Notes: generated from the sequence alone by a model not told the origin. 64,000 nt of DNA from Algoriphagus lutimaris (GCF_017051705.1 NZ_JAFIDJ010000002.1:62001-126000), one strand, 5' to 3'; shown: positions 24,856 to 34,632, counted from the stretch's first letter. Program-made: numbers and translations.

Positions 24856-25351
24856 AAATGAGACAAAGGTTCGTTTTGCCTTGGAAAAAGACTTACTGGC
24901 AATCTTGGATATTAATAATCATGAAATCGTCCACTCTACGGTCAATTATGACTATGAGCCAAAAACCCTAGAATTCCAAAACCACTGGTTTCAAGAAAAA
25001 GCAAGAGCAGGATTTCCTATTCTGGTTGCAGAACGAGAAAACCAAATTGTAGGCTTCGCGACTTACGGTACATTTAGGCCCAAACCAGCATATCAATTCA
25101 CCATAGAGCATTCCGTTTATATCCACTCCCAATATAGGGGGAAAGGAATAGGATATTCATTGATGGAAAACCTAATTACCCATGCGAAAGAAAAAGGGTT
25201 TCACCTAATGGTTGGAGGAGTAGATGCAAGCAACCTTAACAGTCTCCATTTTCATAGGAAATTAGGCTTTCAGGAAGTGGGGAGATTTAAAGAAGTAGGC
25301 CGGAAATTTGATCAATGGCTGGACTTAATATTTATGCAGCGTACGCTTTAA
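24845..25351 (+). CDS. GNAT family N-acetyltransferase (phosphinothricin acetyltransferase-like)
   Basis: A 168-aa single-domain acetyltransferase. The acetyl-CoA site is HSQYRGKGIGYSLMENLI (about 97-114), and VDASNLNSLHFHRKLGFQEVGRF (about 127-150) is typical of the Pat/Bar-like subgroup, which acetylates small amino compounds. I start at ATG 24845 rather than an upstream in-frame codon at 24824, because it lies at the end of the kinase gene and gives a normal N-terminus. It is the last gene of the phosphatase-kinase-acetyltransferase operon. The substrate is unknown. Confidence 0.88.
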   Translation: MSVENETKVRFALEKDLLAILDINNHEIVHSTVNYDYEPKTLEFQNHWFQEKARAGFPILVAERENQIVGFATYGTFRPKPAYQFTIEHSVYIHSQYRGKGIGYSLMENLITHAKEKGFHLMVGGVDASNLNSLHFHRKLGFQEVGRFKEVGRKFDQWLDLIFMQRTL

Positions 25352-25359
25352 TCAATTTA

Positions 25360-26478
25360 TTAGACTAAAGAAATTTTCCTTCCTTCTTTTACTGCTTTAT
25401 AAATTGCATCAATAATCACCATGTCTTTCAATCCCTCTTCTCCATCAACTGGAACCAAAGGTTTTTTCCCATCCAGAATGATCGCTGCCATTTCATCCAT
25501 TTGAGTGGTTTGATGCGTGACATGAGGATGGTTTAATGGACCTTTGTGGGTCCTACCTTCTATTGGGCCATAGCCTGTGGAAGGTTGCATTTCTGCAAAA
25601 CCATTTAAGCCATTCAGGAAAAACTTATCCAAATTATTCATACTATAAGTAGACAGGCAAGACGCTACGGCACCCCCTGGGAACCCCATTTGAAATTGGA
25701 TCGTTTCATCTACCCCCTCTTTGAATTTTTCTGGATTATTTTTGGTCTCCTGAGCAGTCACCCAAATGGGCTCTTCTCCAATCATGTATCGGGCTCCATT
25801 AATGGAATATATACCAATATCCATCATAGCACCTCCCCCAGACAACTCATAATTGAGTCTCCACTGTGTAGGGTCACCAATTATAAAGCCACTAAGTCCT
25901 TGAAAAAATAAGATTTTTCCGAATTCCCCATTCATCCTCATCTTAATCACTTCTTGGGTTTTGGCCTCAAAATGCATCCTATATCCAATGAGTAATTTTA
26001 CACCGGCAGCTTTACATGCGTCCACCATTTCCTTTGCTTCAGAGGCATTCACTGCCATTGGTTTTTCACAAATCACATGTTTACCTGCATTTGCCACCCC
26101 AATCGCATGTTTCTTATGGAGTCCATTGGGTGTAATTACATAAACTGCATCAATGTCCGGATTATCTTTAATTTGGGAATAGGTCTCATAATTGTAGCAG
26201 TTTTTTGCAGGAATATTGTACTCTTCTTGCCAAGCTTCAATTTTGGAGGGAGTTCCACTGATTACCCCAACTAATTTTGCCCTTTTACAATCTTTCATAG
26301 CACGGGCAACACGACTGCCATAACTGCCTAACCCCATGATGGCTACTCTTAAAGGTTTTTCGTCCATTGCATTTATGTTTAATTTTTCATTCGCTCCTAA
26401 TAGAGGAGAAAAAGGGGAAAGATTCAAAGCTAAAGCTGACATGCCTGCCTTTTGTAGGAAGATTCTTCTGGTTTTCAT
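25360..26478 (-). CDS. Exported Gfo/Idh/MocA family oxidoreductase
   Basis: 372 aa. The N-terminus MKTRRIFLQKAGMSALALNL has a twin-arginine motif (TRRIFL) followed by a hydrophobic stretch, so it is probably Tat-exported in folded form with its NAD(P). The Rossmann domain (about 40-160) has VAIMGLGSYGSRVARAM and VICEKPMAVNASEA, with the catalytic-type EKP Lys. The C-terminal domain (about 165-350) is GFO_IDH_MocA type (GGGAMMDIGIYSINGARYM). It probably acts on a sugar or glycoside; the substrate is unknown. It lies on its own, convergent with the acetyltransferase. Confidence 0.92.
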   Translation of the reverse strand: MKTRRIFLQKAGMSALALNLSPFSPLLGANEKLNINAMDEKPLRVAIMGLGSYGSRVARAMKDCKRAKLVGVISGTPSKIEAWQEEYNIPAKNCYNYETYSQIKDNPDIDAVYVITPNGLHKKHAIGVANAGKHVICEKPMAVNASEAKEMVDACKAAGVKLLIGYRMHFEAKTQEVIKMRMNGEFGKILFFQGLSGFIIGDPTQWRLNYELSGGGAMMDIGIYSINGARYMIGEEPIWVTAQETKNNPEKFKEGVDETIQFQMGFPGGAVASCLSTYSMNNLDKFFLNGLNGFAEMQPSTGYGPIEGRTHKGPLNHPHVTHQTTQMDEMAAIILDGKKPLVPVDGEEGLKDMVIIDAIYKAVKEGRKISLV

Positions 26479-26547
26479 AAAAATTTGAGGTGGAGGTTAT
26501 CTTGTTTTTGAAAATACTCAAAATCAGGCAAAAGAACCTGATAAAGA

Positions 26548-27825
26548 CTAATTTTCCACCTTTTTTCTCCTCACTACTTGAATGGTGTTCCGGGTACTTT
26601 GTTCTAATAGGACTTCATACCCTTCCAAATGTTCTTTGATGGATATTTGACCTGGATGTAAAATAGTGAGTAATTCCAGTCCCTCATTATACCTGATTTC
26701 AAAAAAAGGCTTTAGGTTGGCCAATAACCTCTCAAGCATAAACAATTGAGAATCCATCACCAAAGAAATACTAATTGCAGAAATCTGCAACATATTTACC
26801 CTAAGCTTCAGAGCTCTTAACTGCTCATACACCTGATGAATATGCTTCTCTTCAATAAATGTAAAATCTGTCACTTTAAAGCTTACCAGGAGCTGTTTCT
26901 CTTTGACAATGTAAGTGGGAACTTGGACCATATGTTCGGTTCGATGAATTTTAGTACCATCAGAATCAGGCTTCAAAAATGATTTGACAAAAAGCGGGAT
27001 CCCAGCGATCGCCAAAGGCTTGATCGTCTTCGGGTGAATTACCGAAGCCCCATAATAGGTCATTTCAGCAGCCTCTTCATACCCGATTTCCTGAAACAAC
27101 ACCGTATCGGAATACCTCTTTGGATCAGCATTCAACACACCAGGCACATCTTTCCAAATAGTAATTGACTGGGCGTTCAAGGAGGTTGCTAAAATAGCTG
27201 CTGAAAAATCAGACCCTTCCCTCCCTAAGGTAGTAGGAAGGCCTTGCTCATTAGACCCAATAAACCCCTGTGTCACGATTGGATACGTTTCCAACAAAGG
27301 TTTCAGTTGACTTTGACAGAGAGCTTTCGTCAAAGGCCAATTGATTTTTGCAAATCGATAGTCACTGTTGGTCTTGATAAATTCCCGAGCATCTTTCCAT
27401 AAAGTAATCATTCCTTCCTGACAGAGATACTCCATTACAATCCTAGAAGACAATAGTTCTCCAAACCCTATTACCGAATCATAATACTCATCATAATTCT
27501 CCTTGTTCAAGTCAAATTCAAGTCTTTTCTCCAATGCGATAAATAGGTTTTCTAGCAATAAAAAAACCCGATGTTTATCTGGAAATAATTGAGAACAAAT
27601 CTGAAAATGGAACCCCTTTAATTTTGTACTATTTAAAGAATAATCATTTCCACTGAGTTTTAATTCTAATATAGACTCTAACGCATTGGTGGTTTTGCCC
27701 ATGGCAGAAACAACAATTACCATATTTCTTCGCAATCGATTACGGAGAATTTCAGCTAAATTTTTGATTGCTTCAGCATCTTTGACTGAAGCTCCTCCAA
27801 ATTTATAAACAACCATTTTTGCCAT
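26548..27825 (-). CDS. lysC: Aspartate kinase (monofunctional)
   Basis: 425 aa. The catalytic N-terminal domain has YKFGGASVKDAEAI (about 6-19), the GFGELLSSRI block and LGREGSDFSAAIL (about 201-213). The C-terminal third (about 300-425) is regulatory and ACT-like. It phosphorylates aspartate at the entry to lysine, threonine and methionine synthesis. It is a second aspartokinase besides the fused ThrA at 36857-39307, so it probably serves the lysine/diaminopimelate branch. It is divergent from fbp with 56 bases between the starts. Confidence 0.93.
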   Translation of the reverse strand: MAKMVVYKFGGASVKDAEAIKNLAEILRNRLRRNMVIVVSAMGKTTNALESILELKLSGNDYSLNSTKLKGFHFQICSQLFPDKHRVFLLLENLFIALEKRLEFDLNKENYDEYYDSVIGFGELLSSRIVMEYLCQEGMITLWKDAREFIKTNSDYRFAKINWPLTKALCQSQLKPLLETYPIVTQGFIGSNEQGLPTTLGREGSDFSAAILATSLNAQSITIWKDVPGVLNADPKRYSDTVLFQEIGYEEAAEMTYYGASVIHPKTIKPLAIAGIPLFVKSFLKPDSDGTKIHRTEHMVQVPTYIVKEKQLLVSFKVTDFTFIEEKHIHQVYEQLRALKLRVNMLQISAISISLVMDSQLFMLERLLANLKPFFEIRYNEGLELLTILHPGQISIKEHLEGYEVLLEQSTRNTIQVVRRKKVEN

Positions 27826-27881
27826 GAATATTTATTCCTAATTTAGTATATGTCAAATCAATTTTTGCACTTTTCTAATAC

Positions 27882-28916
27882 ATGAAAATTTCATCATACC
27901 AGCCCGATCAAAGCGGCTTAGCTTACTCAGTAGGTACCACACTAGACCGATTTATTAAATTAAAACAAAGTGACTTTCCATTTGCTTCAGGGGAACTCTC
28001 TCAGCTATTGAGAGATATCGCCTTAGCCTCAAAGATCGTCAATAGAGAGACCAATAGAGCTGGACTTTCCAACATTGGTGGAGCCTTTGGCCACACCAAT
28101 GTACAAGGTGAAGAACAGCAGAAACTCGATATCATTGCCAATATTAGATTTATCCGTGCATTAAGTAAAGGAGGCGAAGTCTGTGCCATAGTTTCCGAAG
28201 AAGAGGATGCTGTAATAGATTTAAATAATAAATCCGGAAAATATGTGGTTGCGATCGATCCTTTAGATGGCAGCTCCAATATTGATGTCAATATCAGCAT
28301 CGGTACTATTTTTTCAATCTATCGGAGAAAAACTCCTGTTGGAAGTCCTATTCTTGAGGAAGACATCATGCAGCAAGGGACCGAACAGGTAGCATCTGGA
28401 TATGTACTTTATGGATCGTCCACCATGTTGGTTTACACCACTGGTTTTGGTGTCAATGGATTTACCTACGAGCACTCACTTGGAGAGTTCTTCCTTTCTC
28501 ACCCTATGATACAGGCTCCTGAATCAGGTTCTATTTACTCCATCAATGAAGGAACGCAAGAAGATTGGAATCCAGGAATAAAGGAATATATCGACACTTG
28601 TAAGACAAAAAAATACTCAGCACGATACATCGGAAGTCTGGTAGCAGATTTTCACCGAAACCTGTTAAAAGGTGGAATTTACATTTATCCTGCCACCAAA
28701 AAGAATCCCAATGGAAAATTACGCCTGATGTATGAGGCTAATGCCCTTGCTTTCATCGCCGAACAAGCGGGTGCAGTGGCAACGGATGGGAATAAACGAA
28801 TTCTTGAAATTCAACCTACCAGCCTTCACCAGAGAACTCCTTTGCTGATCGGATCAAAAAACATGGTAGCTGAGGCCATACGGTTCTCCGAAAAAACCGA
28901 ATTTTCAACCAATTAA
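27882..28916 (+). CDS. fbp: Fructose-1,6-bisphosphatase class 1
   Basis: A 344-aa cytoplasmic gluconeogenic enzyme that removes the 1-phosphate of fructose-1,6-bisphosphate. The metal site [20 protein letters not shown] (about 125-144) and the upstream SEEED metal ligands are intact. The sugar-phosphate site is seen in [23 protein letters not shown] (about 247-270), followed by [20 protein letters not shown]. The length is normal. It is probably monocistronic. Confidence 0.96.
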   Translation: MKISSYQPDQSGLAYSVGTTLDRFIKLKQSDFPFASGELSQLLRDIALASKIVNRETNRAGLSNIGGAFGHTNVQGEEQQKLDIIANIRFIRALSKGGEVCAIVSEEEDAVIDLNNKSGKYVVAIDPLDGSSNIDVNISIGTIFSIYRRKTPVGSPILEEDIMQQGTEQVASGYVLYGSSTMLVYTTGFGVNGFTYEHSLGEFFLSHPMIQAPESGSIYSINEGTQEDWNPGIKEYIDTCKTKKYSARYIGSLVADFHRNLLKGGIYIYPATKKNPNGKLRLMYEANALAFIAEQAGAVATDGNKRILEIQPTSLHQRTPLLIGSKNMVAEAIRFSEKTEFSTN

Positions 28917-28943
28917 ACCAAACCTACGTTTTGAAATCCATTT

Positions 28944-28961
28944 TAAGATAAACTTATCTTA
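28944..28961. promoter_or_regulatory. Perfect 18-bp palindrome before sugar dehydrogenase gene
   Basis: TAAGATAAACTTATCTTA is an exact inverted repeat with 8-bp arms and a 2-bp centre, ending five bases before ATG 28967. It lacks a T run, so it does not look like a terminator. It could be a repressor operator or an mRNA hairpin near the ribosome site. Confidence 0.4.
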
Positions 28962-28966
28962 TCTTC

Positions 28967-30166
28967 ATGATTAAATATAAGACTAACTTTATGATCCTTT
29001 CAAAATCATTCACCCAAATAGGCGCCTTTGCTTTTGGTACTGCTTTACTTTTTGCTTGCGAACAAAAAGCCACTGTATCAGAAGAAGCCCCCGCTGAACC
29101 AATCGATGAAACTTACGCGGTTCAGTCAGATAAATTATTATTCAACGTTGACACGCTTTACACAGAATTTGAAAATCCTTGGGGCATGACCTGGTTAAGT
29201 GACGGCACCATGTTGGTCACTGAAAAAAGAGGAGAAATCCTTGTTTTCAAAGATGACCAATTTACTGGTGAAAAGGTCCAAGGTCTTCCAGAGGTATCCA
29301 CTAAAGGACAAGGTGGGTTATTGGACATTCAAGCTCATCCAAATTATGGTGAAAACGGATGGATCTATATTAGTTATGCCAAGCCAGTAACAGAAGAGGA
29401 AACAACTACTGCAATTATGAGATTCAGGCTTGACGGATATAATGCGGTAGATCAGGAAGAATTAACCCAGTCCCAACCTGCTTGGAAAGGTGGCAATCAT
29501 TATGGAAGTAGAATTGTATTTGACAATAATGGCTATTTATTTTATTCCAGTGGTGACCGGTTTAATCCCGCTATGAATGCCCAGGAATTAACTAACTCTC
29601 ATGGAAAAATCCATAGAATTCATGATGATGGAAGAATTCCTGAAGACAATCCTTTTGTAGACAGCCCTGGAGCAATTCCTACTATCTGGTCCTATGGAAG
29701 CAGAAATCCGCAAGGCCTCTATTTTGACAAAGAAAATAATAGACTTTGGGAATCAGAGCATGGCCCAATGGGTGGTGATGAGTTAAACTTGATCGAAAAA
29801 GGTAAAAACTATGGTTGGCCAGTGATCTCTTACGGTAAAAATTATGATGGCTCCATACTAACCGAAATCACCGAAAAAGAAGGAATGGAACAGCCAGTTA
29901 CTTATTATGTTCCCTCTATCGCAACAGCAGGAATTACCATGGTAACTTCTGACAAATACCCTGCTTGGAAAGGAGATATTTTGATTGGAGCATTAGCGAA
30001 AATGCATATCAATAGAGTGGATATGGACGGAGACAAAGCTCTTTCTCAAGAGATCATGCTTCAAGATATAGGTAGAGTAAGACAAGTGAAAGAAAGTCCT
30101 GATGGCTATATCTATGCAGTTACTGAAGGCACAGGCTTGATGGTAAAAATTATTCCCATCAGATAA
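28967..30166 (+). CDS. PQQ-dependent sugar dehydrogenase lipoprotein (glucose/sorbosone dehydrogenase family)
   Basis: 399 aa. A lipoprotein signal ends at LLFACEQK, with the lipidated Cys near residue 31. The rest is a six-bladed propeller of the soluble glucose dehydrogenase type: ENPWGMTWLSDGTMLVTEKRG, the GGLLDIQAHPNYGENGWIYISY blade, YGSRNPQGL, EHGPMGGDELNLIEKGKNYGWP. It oxidises an aldose or related sugar in the periplasm or at the outer membrane if PQQ is available; the cofactor and substrate are inferred. ATG 28991 is an alternative start eight codons downstream. An 18-bp palindrome lies just upstream. Confidence 0.88.
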   Translation: MIKYKTNFMILSKSFTQIGAFAFGTALLFACEQKATVSEEAPAEPIDETYAVQSDKLLFNVDTLYTEFENPWGMTWLSDGTMLVTEKRGEILVFKDDQFTGEKVQGLPEVSTKGQGGLLDIQAHPNYGENGWIYISYAKPVTEEETTTAIMRFRLDGYNAVDQEELTQSQPAWKGGNHYGSRIVFDNNGYLFYSSGDRFNPAMNAQELTNSHGKIHRIHDDGRIPEDNPFVDSPGAIPTIWSYGSRNPQGLYFDKENNRLWESEHGPMGGDELNLIEKGKNYGWPVISYGKNYDGSILTEITEKEGMEQPVTYYVPSIATAGITMVTSDKYPAWKGDILIGALAKMHINRVDMDGDKALSQEIMLQDIGRVRQVKESPDGYIYAVTEGTGLMVKIIPIR

Positions 30167-30180
30167 CAATTGAAAATCTA

Positions 30181-31245
30181 TCAAAAAAAGTCAATATCGA
30201 CATTAAAGGGGTATTTCATCAAAAACTGAAGTGCCTCTTTAATATCATAATTTTCAAACAAAACCCGATATAAATATTCGGTGATTGGCGCCCTTAAATC
30301 TGCAGTTTCCAAAAATGCTTTTATCACACGAATGGTATTGATCCCCTCTGCCACCTCGTCCATGCTCGCAAGGATTTCATCCAGCTTTTCCCCATTTGCC
30401 AATCTAAATCCGACGGTAAAATTCCTGGAATTAACTGAATTACAGGTCGTAACCAAATCCCCTATTCCTGCTAATCCAATCACGGATTTGACACTACCTC
30501 CAAGTGCATTGCTGAGATGAACCATCTCCACCATACCTCTTGAAATGAGCAGTCCTTTTGCATTTTCCCCCAGCTTTAAGCCAGCTAAAGCACCAGCAGC
30601 AATGGCAATAATGTTTTTCAATACCCCACTTAACTCCACTCCAATAATATCAGAGTTTCCATATACCTGAAACTTCTCAGACCGTAGCAAACTTTGCCCT
30701 TCCAAAATTACCTCATTGTATTTACTCGCAATAACTGTGGCCGCAGGTAAACTTTGAGTCAATTCCTTAGAAAGATTTGGACCAGCCAAACAACCTACTC
30801 TCACTACCACTGTCTCCTGCAAGATCACTTCGCTCATGGTCAGGATTTGGGACCTTTTTATTTTTTTAACAGAATCCAAAGTCTGACCTTTTTCAAGATT
30901 CAGACAAAGCCCCTTTGTTCCATGAATCACCAAATGGTAAGGAAAAAGATAGGGAGCAAAGGACTGGACTACATCTTGAAATCCAGAGGAAGAGATCATC
31001 AAAAACAGCACCTCACAAGCTTCGCAGATTTCCTTAGGACTACTTGTTCCTTTGATATTGGGATTTAGTGATTTCCCTTGTGCCGAATGGACGGTGTTTA
31101 TTTCTAGGACCACCTCCTCTTTTCTAGCATAAACCATGACCTGGTTCTTCTCTGCCAGCATATTGGCTATCACGGTACCGAAGCTCCCCACTCCGATTAC
31201 CCCAATACATTTTTCTTGAGGTTTAGAAGAGTTTTTCGAGACCAT
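30181..31245 (-). CDS. gpsA: NAD(P)-dependent glycerol-3-phosphate dehydrogenase
   Basis: 354 aa. The Rossmann loop is IGVIGVGSFGTVIANMLAE (about 14-32). The family segments IHGTKGL (near 107), LAGPNLSKELTQ (near 158), SGVLKNIIAIAAGALAGLKLGEN (near 214, with catalytic-type Lys) and GLAGIGDLVTTC (near 268) follow in order. It reduces dihydroxyacetone phosphate to sn-glycerol-3-phosphate for phospholipids. The start overlaps the end of the acyltransferase gene by 23 bases, and that enzyme uses its product, so the two form a functional unit. Confidence 0.94.
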   Translation of the reverse strand: MVSKNSSKPQEKCIGVIGVGSFGTVIANMLAEKNQVMVYARKEEVVLEINTVHSAQGKSLNPNIKGTSSPKEICEACEVLFLMISSSGFQDVVQSFAPYLFPYHLVIHGTKGLCLNLEKGQTLDSVKKIKRSQILTMSEVILQETVVVRVGCLAGPNLSKELTQSLPAATVIASKYNEVILEGQSLLRSEKFQVYGNSDIIGVELSGVLKNIIAIAAGALAGLKLGENAKGLLISRGMVEMVHLSNALGGSVKSVIGLAGIGDLVTTCNSVNSRNFTVGFRLANGEKLDEILASMDEVAEGINTIRVIKAFLETADLRAPITEYLYRVLFENYDIKEALQFLMKYPFNVDIDFF

Positions 31246-32920
31246 ATCCGGTTAATCTATTATGGTAAAAATAAAGTAAGCTCATATCCTCTGTGACGAT
31301 ATCGCCTTCTGAATCCCTAATTAAAGGTCGTTTTGCATGGTACATACCCACGTTATCCAATCCATGAGAAATAATCGCATCCATATCCTGCTGGAGATGT
31401 GGAGCTACATTAATCAGTCCTTGACTTTTCAACTCATATACCTGATCCATCACCCGCTGACAATTGACTTTAAACTCTTCATAGGGAATTGTAATATCCT
31501 CTTCTGGCAAACGAATCAAATCAAACAAATCCAGTTTATTATTCGAGGCCTTAATCATTTCGAAGGCCGTAAATGCCACTAAATGGGAACTGAAAACCCG
31601 GTTGATTTTATGGAATTCCTCCACGATTCTTCTACCAAGCATGTTGGTATACTCCTCTTCCCGCTGATGATCTACGGTTACTTCTCCATCGGAAACAAAA
31701 TAATCCCGGGTATTGATCTTTCTTCCTTTTTTGTCTAGACTATCCCCGTTTTCATCCACATAATTCCCTAGGACATCCATTGCTTTTCCTATTGAGACAG
31801 AAATATCCGATCCTTTGGTAAAGAACTTAAAGAGGAATTTTGAAATCTTATAAGAGTTGGAAAACTCATCATTTTCCTTGTAGTACCGCTCTTGCCCTGT
31901 GATACTCAAATAATCCCGGATCAAGCTAGGAGCTTCCAGAACAAAATGATAATTGATCGTGACAGGAACGATGAATACTTTACCGGAAATATCATTTTTC
32001 TGCTCTTGGAAATTAGCTCTTTGTGCTTCAATTGCAGTGCTTAGCAGCCCCAGTTTCAAACGCGATTCAATCATTCCACTTCGAGACCTGGTTCCCCCGG
32101 GAAAGAATAGGCTATGGCATCCAAACTTAATTGCTTCTTTTGAATAAGTCTTTAAAGTCTCCAGATACAGCAGATTCTTTTTCCGTCGGTCCACTTTATA
32201 GGCTCCAAGTGAATCCATAAAATAGGCGAAAATAGAAATGTTGAACAGGTTCAATCCAGCACCATAAATAAAGGGAGGTAAGCCGAGAACTGAAATGGTC
32301 CAGCCGATGAGAATACTATCCAAATTGCTGAAATGAGTAGGAACCATCACTACTGTTCCTTTGGTGGCCAAGTCTCTTAACTGGTCTGTTTCTCCAGTGA
32401 TTTGAATTTTATCCTGAAGGGTGTATTGGTTACTGAAAATAGATTTAAATCCTTTCACCCGTGCTGCATTTAGCAATCTTGAAAAGCCAAAAGTCACCAC
32501 ACTACGGGTAAACTTATAGTGGGTATGTTTGAAATTACTGGCTATTTCTTCAGCATAGCGGGAGGTGATTCTATTTAAAATCGATTTATAACCCTGAAGC
32601 CTTTTTTCTTTAGAAAGATCTGTAGAGGTGTTGATTTGGAGTAAAGATGCTTTTACCTCTCCCCAAAAAGACCCTTCATCATCCGGATCAACAACCCAGG
32701 AATTTTGCTTAATCCGCAACTTCTCTCTATAAAGAGTTGTTTCCAACTCCTCTTTTAATATATCAGGGTTTTGATCTGCCAGATCGAGAATTCTATCCTC
32801 GGCCAAATCTGAAACTTTCTTGACAAACTCTTTACGCTCCCTAGCCAGTTTGACTACCGGCCACTCATTCTTACTAGGAATGATTGGATCGTACTTATGT
32901 TTTAGATATTTCTCCTCCAA
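31223..32920 (-). CDS. 1-acyltransferase, glycerol-3-phosphate acyltransferase (PlsB-like)
   Basis: 565 aa. The acyltransferase block I HFSNLD (the H-x4-D motif, near residue 197) and block III FFPGGTRSRSGM (near 273, the variant of PEGTR) are clear, inside a domain of about 180-400. N- and C-terminal extensions are typical of the large PlsB-like class rather than PlsC. It probably acylates glycerol-3-phosphate, fitting the gpsA partner downstream. The start is a TTG at 32918-32920 followed by EEKYLKHKYDP. No in-frame ATG is available upstream before non-coding sequence, and none lies downstream near the N-terminus. Confidence 0.87.
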   Translation of the reverse strand: MEEKYLKHKYDPIIPSKNEWPVVKLARERKEFVKKVSDLAEDRILDLADQNPDILKEELETTLYREKLRIKQNSWVVDPDDEGSFWGEVKASLLQINTSTDLSKEKRLQGYKSILNRITSRYAEEIASNFKHTHYKFTRSVVTFGFSRLLNAARVKGFKSIFSNQYTLQDKIQITGETDQLRDLATKGTVVMVPTHFSNLDSILIGWTISVLGLPPFIYGAGLNLFNISIFAYFMDSLGAYKVDRRKKNLLYLETLKTYSKEAIKFGCHSLFFPGGTRSRSGMIESRLKLGLLSTAIEAQRANFQEQKNDISGKVFIVPVTINYHFVLEAPSLIRDYLSITGQERYYKENDEFSNSYKISKFLFKFFTKGSDISVSIGKAMDVLGNYVDENGDSLDKKGRKINTRDYFVSDGEVTVDHQREEEYTNMLGRRIVEEFHKINRVFSSHLVAFTAFEMIKASNNKLDLFDLIRLPEEDITIPYEEFKVNCQRVMDQVYELKSQGLINVAPHLQQDMDAIISHGLDNVGMYHAKRPLIRDSEGDIVTEDMSLLYFYHNRLTGYGLEKLF

Positions 32921-32995
32921 GTGGAATTCAATTTTAAAAACGCTTCAAAGATAACAAAAGCCCTTAGCTTCAACCCCACTTATTTGTTCATCTCG

Positions 32996-33478
32996 TCAAT
33001 GCTTCTTAGATTTTATAAAAATAGCCACAATTGCTGAAGTGATTACCCCCATAATCAAAGCTCCTATGGTAGCTTGAACAATATAACTCTGAAGATTAAA
33101 CCAATCCTCAGCCTCTTGCTGGGACAACTCACCTGAGCTTACCGAATATTTGATGACATTGGTAAAGTAATCAGGGGTGATGTATTCCAAAGTAATGTAT
33201 TGAGCAAAAGGCGTCAGTACCATTATAATCACGGAAATAATTAAACCAGACAAGAATGCTTGCAGATATGTAATATCCCCTCTGTAGTAATTCTTCTTCT
33301 TATCGCGCAAAGCAAATACAAATACCATGATGGCTGGTATTGCAAAAAAATTTGTGAATACAGCATGCTGATCAATAAGCTCATCATGCCAGCCCAAAGA
33401 TTTTTCAAGTATCATCCAGGCCAAAGACATGAGAACGAAAATAATCGCCCACTTTATTTCAATGCTTATGTTTTTCAT
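32996..33478 (-). CDS. DUF4199-type membrane protein
   Basis: 160 aa with four predicted membrane segments (about 8-25, 42-56, 74-96, 132-153). Charged loops lie between them, and a long hydrophilic loop (DYFTNVIKYSVSSGELSQQEAEDWF) sits before the last helix. This arrangement matches DUF4199 proteins of Bacteroidota, whose function is unknown. It lies 75 bases upstream of the acyltransferase gene on the same strand and may share its transcript. Confidence 0.8.
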   Translation of the reverse strand: MKNISIEIKWAIIFVLMSLAWMILEKSLGWHDELIDQHAVFTNFFAIPAIMVFVFALRDKKKNYYRGDITYLQAFLSGLIISVIIMVLTPFAQYITLEYITPDYFTNVIKYSVSSGELSQQEAEDWFNLQSYIVQATIGALIMGVITSAIVAIFIKSKKH

Positions 33479-33589
33479 AACAGATAGTATAAAGAGAAGT
33501 TATAGCTGTAGTTCAATCTATACAAAATACAAAAAAGTCGAAAAAGTAATACAATCTTCATGAATCTTGGTCTATGCTGAGCATAATCC

Positions 33590-33619
33590 TTGTCCATGAA
33601 AGAAAGGGTATTAATTTTA
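33590..33619 (+). promoter_or_regulatory. Promoter of polyprenyl synthase gene
   Basis: TTG (33590-33592), a 19-base spacer and TAATTTTA (33612-33619), one mismatch from TAnnTTTG, 16 bases before ATG 33636. Confidence 0.45.
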
Positions 33620-33635
33620 CGACACAATATACCGA

Positions 33636-34610
33636 ATGAAAGCAGACCTCAAACAAATACAAGTTCCCATCGAAGCCGAAATGGCAGAATTCGAACAGAA
33701 GTTTCGAGGACTTATGAAAAGTAAGGTCAAACTTCTTGACCATATCATGAATTACATCGTGAAGCGCAAGGGAAAACAGATGCGCCCGATGTTTGTATTT
33801 TTAACAGCCGGAGTCACAGGAGACATCAATGAATCCACTCACCGGGGTGCTGCCTTGATTGAACTCTTGCATACTGCTACACTTGTCCATGATGATGTGG
33901 TAGATGATGCCAACTACCGAAGAGGCTTTTTCTCGGTGAATGCCTTATGGAAGAATAAAATTGCAGTGCTTGTGGGAGATTACCTGCTCTCAAGAGGACT
34001 ACTTTTGAGCGTAGACAATGAAGACTTCCACCTTTTGAAAATAGTTTCCAATACGGTCAAGGAAATGTCAGAAGGTGAGCTCCTCCAAATTGCGAAAGCA
34101 AGAAAACTTGACATCACGGAAGAAGTTTATTATCAAATCATCAGACAAAAAACTGCGAGCCTTATTGCTTCTTGCTGTGCCGTAGGCGCTTCCAGCAATC
34201 AAAGCGATCCCCAAACCATCGAAAAAATGAGAAATTTCGGAGAAAAAGTGGGAATGGCATTTCAGATCAAAGATGACCTTTTTGATTATGGTGAGGATGA
34301 AATCGGGAAACCAGTAGGTATAGACATCAAAGAAAAGAAGATGACTTTACCTTTAATTTTTGCTTTGAATCAAAGTGACTGGTTAGAAAAAAGAAGGATT
34401 ATCAGCTTAATCAGAAACCGAAGTGAGGATAAAAAAGCTGTAAATGAAGTGATCCAATATGTTAAGCAAAGCGGTGGATTGGAATATGCCAAAAAGATCA
34501 TGAATCAATTTTACCATGAAGCCTTGGACATCTTGAATTCATTCCCTGATTCTGCATACAAAACTTCTCTTGCCAATCTGGTGAGCTATACCATTGAGAG
34601 AAAAAAATAA
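33636..34610 (+). CDS. Polyprenyl diphosphate synthase (long-chain trans-prenyltransferase)
   Basis: 324 aa. The first aspartate-rich motif is LLHTATLVHDDVVDDANYRRG (about 76-96). The second is AFQIKDDLFDYGEDEIGKP (about 208-226). It elongates farnesyl diphosphate with IPP to a long polyprenyl chain, probably the side chain of menaquinone in this phylum (IspB/HepT-type). The chain length cannot be told reliably by eye. It is convergent with thrC, and the two stop codons lie inside one hairpin. Confidence 0.92.
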   Translation: MKADLKQIQVPIEAEMAEFEQKFRGLMKSKVKLLDHIMNYIVKRKGKQMRPMFVFLTAGVTGDINESTHRGAALIELLHTATLVHDDVVDDANYRRGFFSVNALWKNKIAVLVGDYLLSRGLLLSVDNEDFHLLKIVSNTVKEMSEGELLQIAKARKLDITEEVYYQIIRQKTASLIASCCAVGASSNQSDPQTIEKMRNFGEKVGMAFQIKDDLFDYGEDEIGKPVGIDIKEKKMTLPLIFALNQSDWLEKRRIISLIRNRSEDKKAVNEVIQYVKQSGGLEYAKKIMNQFYHEALDILNSFPDSAYKTSLANLVSYTIERKK

Positions 34611-34632
34611 TGAGCCTTAATCCAGGCTCATT
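34609..34632. terminator. Hairpin terminator spanning both convergent stop codons
   Basis: AATGAGCCT / AGGCTCATT form a perfect 9-bp stem with loop TAATCC. The polyprenyl synthase TAA (34608-34610) and the thrC stop (34617-34619) lie within it. On the minus strand it is followed by TATTTTTTTC, so it is a strong terminator for the thr operon. On the plus strand the T run is weaker (ACTTTTTAA). Confidence 0.85.
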
